Source of the DNA: Symsagittifera roscoffensis
Lineage: Eukaryota; Xenacoelomorpha; Acoela; Convolutidae
Reading direction: 5' to 3'
Assembly: GCF_963678635.1 (NCBI RefSeq)
Contig: NC_087064.1
Span: forward strand, 70,679,465 to 70,743,464
Length of the DNA: 64,000 nucleotides
A model generated the notes under the pieces. The model was not told the DNA's origin, did not search any database, and was given only the letters and a program-made list of their open reading frames with translations. The position numbers were made by a program, and so were the translations under genes. Each line of letters begins with the position of its first letter. The first letter of the stretch is position 1. Below are positions 57,284 through 64,000 of this stretch, piece by piece.

Positions 57284-59521
57284 TCAGCCTATACTTAAGT
57301 AATATTTCTTATGTAGATATACTTGTATGTTTGTATCAGAGAATATCACGTGTACAAGCGCGTACAATTCCCGAGGATGCAGTCTTCCTCTGTTTGGATC
57401 GTACACTGGAAGCGAGAGCTCCTTCACGTCCATTTCCACAAGGAAGTCTCTCAGCCTCGTCAAAGACAAGACTAGGTTTTCTGGGTCCACGTGCTGCTTC
57501 TCTGTCGCCCTCGTTACCAAGAAGCATAAGTACTTTCCCGGTATCTGCGACACCGCCGGAGGTAAGGCTGCTACGCCCCCTATCCCTGGTCTTTGCTTCC
57601 AAAGGAATTCCACGTTTTTGTATTCTCTCTTAAAGTCTGCCGCTAACGCTGTCCTAAAACTCATGTCTGCGGTGATTGTTATCGCACATGTTCTGTTTGT
57701 GAGTATGAAATCACTGTCTGTTAGTATTATGTTACTTGAATATTCATTTGGTAGGTTAAAATATGACTCAACCACTCTACCTATGTCAGGTTTCTTAGGT
57801 TCTTCACCTGTTTCTGCTTCTAAGTCTCCTGTTTCTCTTGCTATTCTTAATTTTTTTATTATCAAGTTTTCAGTGTGGGTAAGTCCTACCCCCACTCCCC
57901 GGACAAAAATATCCATCGGCGTCCCCGTCGATCGCATACCGGGTATTAAGTCAAGGTTAGAAGCTGGAATGAGAAGTTGTCCTTCCTGGGCAGCCCAGGA
58001 AGGATCATCTCGTTTGGTCTTCATGTATTTCGCGCTTTCGCGATCTACGTCTTGAATCGTAACGTTGGTCTCTTTAGGGTCTGATGTCATTTCGTTCAGC
58101 CACTCTAAGACGCGCAGGTTCGTCAGGTCTTGTTCATTTGACTGCTGTTGCTCATCGTCGAATTCTACTTCGGGTTTCGACCAGTCGTCAACCCACTCAT
58201 CGTTGTGATCATCGACTATGTCAATGTCTTGTGACACGGTTATTTCCTCTAAACCCACTACTTCCTCCACTATATTCTTTAGATCTATCCTATCCACTAA
58301 AAAGTCGTCACCGTAAGGATTGTATTTCTTTCTTTGTCTCGTCCCGTCCTTCTGACGAGTCTGAATCGTGAGCGGAAGATCTGGTTCCAAGTTCTTGGGA
58401 ACCTCTGTCTGTTCGGGATCCCGCCAATCCTCTTCTGCGTAGGGTAAGGTTTCATCTTCCGCTTCGATCTGTTCGTTTGGATCCAGGTCCAATGGTGTAT
58501 CCGTACCTTCCTCTACGACTTTGTTTCCATCGTTCTTCTCCCTGGTGCCTTTTTCATTGACCTCACAAGCAGGATCCATCATTAAATAATCCCCTTCTTC
58601 CATGTCTGCAGGTATACACCAGTCTTCTGTCGATGGATTGTGTGGCTTGATGTTCTCGTAGTGGGCGGCTCGGCCAGTACTCAGTCTATAAAAGCGTCCC
58701 TCCTGGTGCACCTCCGTAATCATGAAGGGTCCCCTCCATTTCTTTAGTAGTTTCTTTGTCCCTTTCGGTGGTATAACGTTCTGAAATACCCATACATAGT
58801 CTCCCACCGAGTAAGCTTTTGCGCCAGCTGCTTTCTTGTCGAATCTTTTCCTTTGCCTTGCCTGTGCTTGCTGAGTATTTCGTCTGCACAGATCGTTCAA
58901 CTCCTGTTGACGTCTGATCACATCCCTTTTGTAAACCTGTGGAGATGTTTTCTTTCCCTCATACTCTGGGTAGAAGAATGTCAAGGGTAAAGACTTCTCG
59001 TGCCCCGTCAGCATCATGTGTGGACTGACCCCAGTGGTGGAGTGTTGCGTGCTATTATAAGCTCCCATCACCTGTGGAAGGTATCTGTCCCAATCGGTCA
59101 TGTACCTGGAACAATATACCCTCAGCATCGACACTAACGTCCTACTCTGTCTTTCCACTAAGCCATTCGTTTGAGGGTGGTATGTCGTGGAGTGAGCCTG
59201 AGCGACCTGTGAGCGTCTCATAAGCTCTTTCGTAAGCTCTCCTACGAAAGCTGTTCCATTATCCGATTGAATCGTCATTGGACAACCATGTCTTGCGATC
59301 CACGTGTTGATCAGGTGGTCGCATGTCTCTTCCGCCGAGGCTGTTATGCAGGGCACGGCCTCTGCATACTTCGTGAAGTGATCTATCATGACCAAGACTT
59401 GGTTATAACCGCTGTCTGTCATGCATATCTTTTGGTGATCTATCTGCACCACCTCGTTGAATTCAGACGTAATTTCCTTGGATCCTTGACCTGTTGGCAT
59501 GACAGGCACGCTGTTACCCAT
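57284..59521 (-). CDS. Integrase with C-terminal macro-like domain (pol part 4)
   Basis: 745 codons. The integrase core has the DD35E set: Asp 28 (V-Q-I-D-H), Asp 87 (Q-S-D-N-G-T) and Glu 123 (L-V-E-R-Q). It is followed by a GPY/F-type module (W-R-G-P-F, about 262-266). It inserts the cDNA into host chromatin. After an acidic linker (about 300-470), residues about 601-742 resemble a macro domain of the TARG1/OARD1 type. F-K-R-E (about 630-633), then G-G-V-A-A-L, Y-L-C-F-L-V-T, the P-E-N-L helix, L-S-L-P and a closing V-I-F-S-D-T-N-I-Q-V strand match in order. The position of the catalytic Asp of TARG1 appears to be Gly. The frame stops at 57,284. The upstream zinc-binding part is in another frame, so the N-terminus shown is not native. 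Confidence 0.9.
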   Translation of the reverse strand: MGNSVPVMPTGQGSKEITSEFNEVVQIDHQKICMTDSGYNQVLVMIDHFTKYAEAVPCITASAEETCDHLINTWIARHGCPMTIQSDNGTAFVGELTKELMRRSQVAQAHSTTYHPQTNGLVERQSRTLVSMLRVYCSRYMTDWDRYLPQVMGAYNSTQHSTTGVSPHMMLTGHEKSLPLTFFYPEYEGKKTSPQVYKRDVIRRQQELNDLCRRNTQQAQARQRKRFDKKAAGAKAYSVGDYVWVFQNVIPPKGTKKLLKKWRGPFMITEVHQEGRFYRLSTGRAAHYENIKPHNPSTEDWCIPADMEEGDYLMMDPACEVNEKGTREKNDGNKVVEEGTDTPLDLDPNEQIEAEDETLPYAEEDWRDPEQTEVPKNLEPDLPLTIQTRQKDGTRQRKKYNPYGDDFLVDRIDLKNIVEEVVGLEEITVSQDIDIVDDHNDEWVDDWSKPEVEFDDEQQQSNEQDLTNLRVLEWLNEMTSDPKETNVTIQDVDRESAKYMKTKRDDPSWAAQEGQLLIPASNLDLIPGMRSTGTPMDIFVRGVGVGLTHTENLIIKKLRIARETGDLEAETGEEPKKPDIGRVVESYFNLPNEYSSNIILTDSDFILTNRTCAITITADMSFRTALAADFKREYKNVEFLWKQRPGIGGVAALPPAVSQIPGKYLCFLVTRATEKQHVDPENLVLSLTRLRDFLVEMDVKELSLPVYDPNRGRLHPRELYALVHVIFSDTNIQVYLHKKYYLSIG

Positions 59522-59709
59522 TTCTCACATGCCTTTTTCATTCCAGGCCACTCAAAGCGCTTCAGGATCCTCTGATACACTTTGTCGATCCCTTGATGGC
59601 CCATCTGATCATGCGACCTGAATAATAGTTCTGTCTGATAGAGTTGCGGCAACACTATCGCGTTATGTTTGTATAAGACCTTGTCTTCTTCTCTTCTCCT
59701 GCAAGCCAC
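59440..59709 (-). CDS. Integrase zinc-binding (HHCC) segment (pol part 3)
   Basis: Short frame carrying the N-terminal integrase zinc finger: H-D-Q-M-G-H, then about 30 residues later C-L-S-C. Upstream it overlaps the end of part 2, and homology switches from that frame into this one near 59,700. Downstream it overlaps part 4, with the switch near 59,480. Both changes are -1 in type, as a single-base deletion would give. Confidence 0.85.
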   Translation of the reverse strand: MACRRREEDKVLYKHNAIVLPQLYQTELLFRSHDQMGHQGIDKVYQRILKRFEWPGMKKACEKWVTACLSCQQVKDPRKLRLNSTRWCR

Positions 59710-60404
59710 GATCCGTCCTTGTTCAGATATAATCTCCCCTCCTTCTGCATGAAGTATTGTATCAGGATCCTATAGCTATCTTCTTCTAGGTCACCTTTGT
59801 CAGGTGCACCGTTTTCTATCCACCTTTTTAGGTTGCTTGTCATGCGATCATTTCTCTGCGCCCTTAGAAGGTCCGAGAGTCTGTATCTCGCCTTCAAGTA
59901 CGTCTTCATGACTCTCATCTGACTATTCAGCTCGTTGGGCTGATGTGTGTCTTCTTCCATCTTAACGCACCAAATCTTCGCCAACGGTTGTGTTTCTTGC
60001 TGAAACGGCTGAAGATCAGTCCTGACTACCTCTTTCTGCGGCAACAGGCTTATCGAACGTTTCGATACCGCTATCGTTTCTAAGTCATCCGCTGCGTTGT
60101 CAAAGACTCTTTCGCTTGGTATTAGGTAGCGATCACTGTCAGGATCCTGGTACACCTCTCTGTCCAGGTCTCTCGCCCGAGTTTCCACTAGTAGCGTGTG
60201 TATCGCCAGTTCTGACAGTTCGGATCCCGAACTCGAGTTCCTGTCTGAATAGGTGTCCATTCCTGAGTTTCGGGAAGCATCATCCGTCGAAGAGGTTGTG
60301 CTGGAGACTGCACGCTCCTCCAGATCATGTCTGTGCTTTCTTCGCATCCACCTGAATTCCCCGGACAAAACCTTGTTCTCTGGGTCCTGTTTCTCATCAG
60401 GAAT
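59655..60404 (-). CDS. RNase H-integrase linker segment (pol part 2)
   Basis: Open from just after an in-frame TAA (60,407-60,405) to TAG at 59,655. It contains S/E/R-rich wording, then helical sequence ending in G-R-L-Y-L-N-K-D-G-S-W, which normally leads into the integrase zinc finger. The upstream part is made of diverged 22-residue repeats marked by L-S-G-E. No catalytic motif is present. It is one piece of a pol frame broken by shifts. Confidence 0.7.
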   Translation of the reverse strand: MPDEKQDPENKVLSGEFRWMRRKHRHDLEERAVSSTTSSTDDASRNSGMDTYSDRNSSSGSELSELAIHTLLVETRARDLDREVYQDPDSDRYLIPSERVFDNAADDLETIAVSKRSISLLPQKEVVRTDLQPFQQETQPLAKIWCVKMEEDTHQPNELNSQMRVMKTYLKARYRLSDLLRAQRNDRMTSNLKRWIENGAPDKGDLEEDSYRILIQYFMQKEGRLYLNKDGSWLAGEEKKTRSYTNITR

Positions 60405-60552
60405 TTACTCGTTTATCTCAGACTCCCCGGACAAATTTCCTTGTCCCGGGTGTTGATCTTGTGATTGCTGGTTTTTCTCCTCATCCTTCTCCCCGGACAA
60501 ATAGTCTTGCGGCAGATTTTGTTCTACAACTCCACCCTCTTTATCCCGGTCT
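60405..60552 (-). pseudogene. Pol continuation in -1 frame, ending at TAA
   Basis: After the TAG that ends the RT/RNase H frame (60,553-60,551), the reading continues in the -1 frame to TAA at 60,407-60,405, and beyond that stop in the same frame. Two L-S-G-E repeats lie here. A third starts just downstream with exact 66-bp spacing. Either pol is naturally broken here or this copy has decayed. Confidence 0.55.
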
Positions 60553-63500
60553 ACAAAGGTGACGTTTTCTTTCGCTTGCTGCTCCCCTGTTCTTTCTGTC
60601 CGTAAGAAGTACTTGTTAAAATCTCCTGGGGTATTGAGGATACTAGTTGCTGAACTATTGTCCTACAATCCCTTTCGTTCTCTTCGTGCTGTCGTCTGGA
60701 CGGCATGATCTTCACCTTCTCAATGACTGTTAGCGATGCCACTGCTGCTGTCCACTCGGGGTCATCTCTGGTCACTTCTCTTTCTAACAATCCACCCAGC
60801 ATCCGCATCACTTGTGGTGTGACTTGCACCGTTTTATCCAATAATGAGAGGCTGTTTATATTCATGCGAAAGAGTTCTTGCTGGACCAGGTTCGAACGCA
60901 GCAACGAATCCAAGGGGACCGCATCCTCCTTGGACAGGATCTTTATCTCGGCTGCTTTCTCTACAGGTAACTCAGGGTGCCCTGGAATTGGATGTCCTGA
61001 TTTATCCAACCATCTCGTTAAGGGAAGCGCTTCATAAGTTTCTTTGTCCAGAAACGAGAATCCCTCCTTTATTTCCGCCTGATTGGCCTGCTTCTGCTCC
61101 AATCTTTCATAGAACTCAGTTTTCTTGCTGAGGCTGTCAGCATTCTGGTGTTTATCACGCATCCTATGTTCGATTATCATATGGTAGCCATCCAATCTTA
61201 CTATCCATCTACCAATATAACTCTGATCCATCGAGTAGGTCTTCAACCAGGATAACGCTCTGTTGTCCACGCGTAACTTGAAGGGAGCGCTCCCCAAGTA
61301 TGCACGGTACTTTTCCACAAAGGTGACCACTGCAAACATCTCTGCTTTTGGTGCGCCATACTTCATCTCTGTGTCACTCAAGACCTTGCTGCCGTATGCA
61401 ATGGGACGGAGAACTGTTCTTCCGTTCCATTCTTGCTCTTGATGCAAGATTCCTGAGATGGCCACCACCGATGCGTCTGTGTCGAGAACATACATGCCCT
61501 TTTCTGTTGGCATGCCCAGCACTGGCGCTTCGCACAGTTCCCGCTTTATGTTCTCGAAAGCAACTTGTGCCTCATCGTTCCATTCGAACTTCTTCCCTTT
61601 GTTGCGCATCAGCTTCTGCATCGGGTACACCTTGTCCGCATATCCTTTAATGAATTCACGGTAATAATTGGCAAACCCCAGGAAGCTCATTAGCTGTGTG
61701 TCCGTCCTCGGAGCCTTCCATGTCAGCACAGCCTCTACTGCTTCCGGATCTGGCCTCACACCATGCCTGTCCACCATTCTTCCCAGGTACTTGATCGAAT
61801 CCCTAAGGATTTCACATTTCGATGGTTTGCATTTCAAGCCTGCTCTTTTCATACATCCGAAGACCTCATCGAGCCGGTCAATGCGATCCTCCAGGGTCGG
61901 TGTCGCTATGACTACGTCATCCACGTAGCACATCAAGAGATTCCCGTACTTTTTGGTCACTCCTGTCAAAGCCTGAGCCATCAGCCTTTGAAAAGTTGCT
62001 GTTGCATTGCACAAGCCGAAGGGCATCCTCTTCCACTGGTACAACCCCAATTCGCACGCGAAACCGGTTTTTTCCCTATCCTTTTTCCGCAGAGGAACCT
62101 GCCAGAAGGCAGAACCTAAGTCCAATGTGGTGAAGAACTTGGCATCACCAAGTTTTGATAGGCTCTCGTCTATTCGCGGTATCGGGTACGCATCTTTTAT
62201 CGTTACCGCGTTCAAGTAACGAAAGTCGCAACAAAATCTAAGCTGCCCCCCTTTCTTTTTCGCCATTACTACTCCGCAAGCCCATGGCGATTTCGAGGGT
62301 TCTATCATGTCGTATTCAAGCAACATTTCTATTTCCGCTCGGCACGCTTCCGATTTATGTGGCGTCATTCGCCTTGCGCCTTCCCAATGAGGAACGGCGC
62401 CCTCTTCTAGTTCGATCTCGTGTTCGACGAAATTACAGCAACCGATGTCCGCCTTATGTTTTGAAAATACATCAGCGTTCCGATTTAGGAGGTCCCGCAA
62501 TTTTTCAAAATCTCCATCACCTATTTTCCCTTTTAGATGTTCTATTTCTGGTAAAACCGGTTTGTCAGAATCTAGTTCACATGACGAGGGGCGTTCCGGA
62601 AAATTCGAGCAGCTTGATAAGCCGTCGTCCGTTTCGGATTTCATTGAAAACAATTTATTAATAGATTTTAATTCATTAATTCTCTTTAAAATTTTATCTT
62701 TATTTGCATGATAAGGACAGTCTTTCACACTATATTTCTTCAAGTTTTCTGTCTCCTCATAGTCGGTCCTCATCGGCAAAGCGTAGCCAAGCTTCTTTCC
62801 ACGCTGGATTGAAACCGTGGTGTCCAGTTTGTTCAACAACACACTGACACACAGTCCGTTTCGCGTTACCGAGAAGCTCCGGCCTAAAATCACCGAACTC
62901 TGACTATTTGGATTCGGTACCAAGCGAACCTGTTTACTATCACTCAACGAATTTAAATTTCTCATTCTAAAAATTGCTACTACAGCTTGTCCTGGTTTTA
63001 ATCTTACTTTTCTATCCAAAAAAACTGGTACCTTATTTTCGTCTGTTATTATCCTATTAATTGGTCTCTTAACATACTTTCGGTCCGGGTTTCTAATCCG
63101 TATCAGACCGTTGTTCCAATCAATCATCACGTCAAAATTCCTGACAAAATCTCTGCCCAAGATGAATTGGTCGGCATCGTCCAGATTCTCTACCACCAGG
63201 AAGCTCATCCAAAGATCTCGTCCTCCCATGTGAAGGACCGTTATCGGTGTTCTTCCGGCTACGTAGATGGCTCCTCGATTGGCTGCGGCCAGTCGGAGAT
63301 TCGTTGGAATTAGATCTTCCCGCGTGAAGCCCATTCTTTCCCAAGTTTTTATCGGCATCACACTCACTACCGCTCCTGTGTCCAGAAGCCCTGTGACTCC
63401 GATTTTTGTTCCGTTGGTGTCGAGCAGATGTGCTGTCACATCTGCTTCATATCCAATGTGTACTGCGTCTTGTTCCATCATGGCGTCATGGCCTATCCTG

Positions 63501-64000
63501 CGGACCTTGAGTTCCTCTTCTCCCAAATAGATCTGCCCTATTTGGTCATCATCCGTTGTTACATAAGTCCTGGTGTAGATACTGATCCCATCCACGTTCA
63601 GCATCACTTGATACGGCCCATAGACTTCTAGGTAGCGTCCATGAAGTTTCTTCGTGCGAGGGCCACCCGTCGTTAGTAGTGCCCTCACAGCCCTCGACTC
63701 GGTGCGTGGCTCCATCTGCCTCAGATAGTCTACATATGTGTCCAAATGCATCAAAGTGAACTCAGACGGCTCACTCAGATTTCTGATTACCTGATGCCCT
63801 GCCACCGAGATTATCGACTGTATTTTACTTCCTTGCGGTGCCATACCGAACCTCTGACCAGAGATAACATTAAGTTTCATACTCATGCTGCTTAGTGCTT
63901 TTGCCTCTTCAAATTCCGTTGCTTCGAAGGTGTTCAATTGCTCCTGTAATTTCTCATTCTCCAGCTCGAGTTTCACCTTTTGTTCAATCTCTTTCGTCAC
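60551..64000 (-). CDS. Protease, reverse transcriptase and RNase H (pol part 1), open at window edge
   Basis: Open through the right edge, 1,149 codons in the window, so the true start and any Gag lie outside. The N-terminal segment visible here is a helix (E-L-E-N-E-K-L-Q). The aspartic protease is at about 195-290, with catalytic L-L-D-T-G-A (residues 205-210) and I-L-G-R-D (280-284). The reverse transcriptase spans about 490-770, with L-D-L-G-S-A-F and the active site Y-V-D-D (692-695). RNase H spans about 835-960, with T-D-A-S (841-844), A-E-M (886-888), V-D-N and H-x3-D near 951-955. Order and motifs are Ty3/Gypsy. It copies element RNA to DNA in the cytoplasmic particle. No break is seen within these enzymes. 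Confidence 0.95.
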   Translation of the reverse strand: MTKEIEQKVKLELENEKLQEQLNTFEATEFEEAKALSSMSMKLNVISGQRFGMAPQGSKIQSIISVAGHQVIRNLSEPSEFTLMHLDTYVDYLRQMEPRTESRAVRALLTTGGPRTKKLHGRYLEVYGPYQVMLNVDGISIYTRTYVTTDDDQIGQIYLGEEELKVRRIGHDAMMEQDAVHIGYEADVTAHLLDTNGTKIGVTGLLDTGAVVSVMPIKTWERMGFTREDLIPTNLRLAAANRGAIYVAGRTPITVLHMGGRDLWMSFLVVENLDDADQFILGRDFVRNFDVMIDWNNGLIRIRNPDRKYVKRPINRIITDENKVPVFLDRKVRLKPGQAVVAIFRMRNLNSLSDSKQVRLVPNPNSQSSVILGRSFSVTRNGLCVSVLLNKLDTTVSIQRGKKLGYALPMRTDYEETENLKKYSVKDCPYHANKDKILKRINELKSINKLFSMKSETDDGLSSCSNFPERPSSCELDSDKPVLPEIEHLKGKIGDGDFEKLRDLLNRNADVFSKHKADIGCCNFVEHEIELEEGAVPHWEGARRMTPHKSEACRAEIEMLLEYDMIEPSKSPWACGVVMAKKKGGQLRFCCDFRYLNAVTIKDAYPIPRIDESLSKLGDAKFFTTLDLGSAFWQVPLRKKDREKTGFACELGLYQWKRMPFGLCNATATFQRLMAQALTGVTKKYGNLLMCYVDDVVIATPTLEDRIDRLDEVFGCMKRAGLKCKPSKCEILRDSIKYLGRMVDRHGVRPDPEAVEAVLTWKAPRTDTQLMSFLGFANYYREFIKGYADKVYPMQKLMRNKGKKFEWNDEAQVAFENIKRELCEAPVLGMPTEKGMYVLDTDASVVAISGILHQEQEWNGRTVLRPIAYGSKVLSDTEMKYGAPKAEMFAVVTFVEKYRAYLGSAPFKLRVDNRALSWLKTYSMDQSYIGRWIVRLDGYHMIIEHRMRDKHQNADSLSKKTEFYERLEQKQANQAEIKEGFSFLDKETYEALPLTRWLDKSGHPIPGHPELPVEKAAEIKILSKEDAVPLDSLLRSNLVQQELFRMNINSLSLLDKTVQVTPQVMRMLGGLLEREVTRDDPEWTAAVASLTVIEKVKIMPSRRQHEENERDCRTIVQQLVSSIPQEILTSTSYGQKEQGSSKRKKTSPL

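Larger units (their letters stand above)
43875..64000 (-). mobile_element. Giant Ty3/Gypsy-class LTR retroelement, 5' end beyond window
   Basis: Read on the minus strand from 64,000: protease, reverse transcriptase, RNase H, zinc-binding and integrase domains, a C-terminal macro-like domain, a 390-bp spacer, a 207-codon frame, then a frame of about 2.75 thousand codons, a 390-bp AT-rich tail, a polypurine tract and a probable LTR. The pol order PR-RT-RH-IN is that of Ty3/Gypsy, not Copia. More balanced base composition marks the whole block against the AT-rich flank. At least 20 kb lies in the window and gag and the 5' LTR lie outside, so the element is exceptionally long, even without the 2.3-kb hAT insertion. 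That the third frame and pol belong to one element is inferred from strand, order, composition and the tract/LTR at the end. Confidence 0.8.

Noticed and set aside
56270..60407. TAA as a sense codon in this genome
   Set aside because: TAA ends the MAP kinase and the hAT transposase at the expected places, so the two in-frame TAA codons in the retroelement are mutations or read-through sites.

Overview
The window reads as nuclear DNA of an animal, probably an invertebrate. Supporting this are an intron-split ERK1/2-type MAP kinase with a TEY activation loop, an animal-style hAT DNA transposon, a Ty3/Gypsy-class LTR retroelement, a tRNA-derived SINE and several MITE-like repeat families. Nothing bacterial or viral in layout is present. 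I cannot name the species. Most of the first 43.9 kb is AT-rich non-coding DNA built from repeats.

Layout. About 0.2-29 kb holds no gene I can support. It contains a 2.3-kb direct duplication, a MITE-like family with AGTCGGAA-type ends (four main copies), a striking G-rich island near 11 kb, clusters of AATCGATTATAATC palindromes, foldback elements, minisatellites and a SINE. Positions 29,933-41,717 carry an ERK-like MAP kinase on the minus strand, reconstructed here as seven exons (380 codons) with consistent GT-AG junctions. Its large introns are packed with one family of about 400-bp elements, nearly all in one orientation. Positions 41.7-43.9 kb are intergenic and include a roughly 100-bp-arm hairpin.

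From 43,875 to the right edge, base composition becomes more balanced and the DNA is one very large LTR retroelement on the minus strand, running off the window. A probable 3' LTR (43,875-45,201) and polypurine tract are followed, reading upstream, by a third-position reading frame of about 2.75 thousand codons, a 207-codon leader frame, a 390-bp spacer, and pol. Pol comprises protease, reverse transcriptase, RNase H, integrase and a C-terminal macro-domain-like segment. The giant frame carries an SGNH-hydrolase domain with its full catalytic set. Pol is split by three -1-type frame changes and one in-frame TAA.

The giant frame is interrupted by a 2,335-bp hAT transposon (46,223-48,557) with matched terminal inverted repeats, a perfect 8-bp target duplication and an uninterrupted 555-residue transposase. 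The host frame resumes in phase across the insertion, so this is a recent event. The retroelement with its unusual extra domains is the strongest candidate for an underdescribed system in the window.
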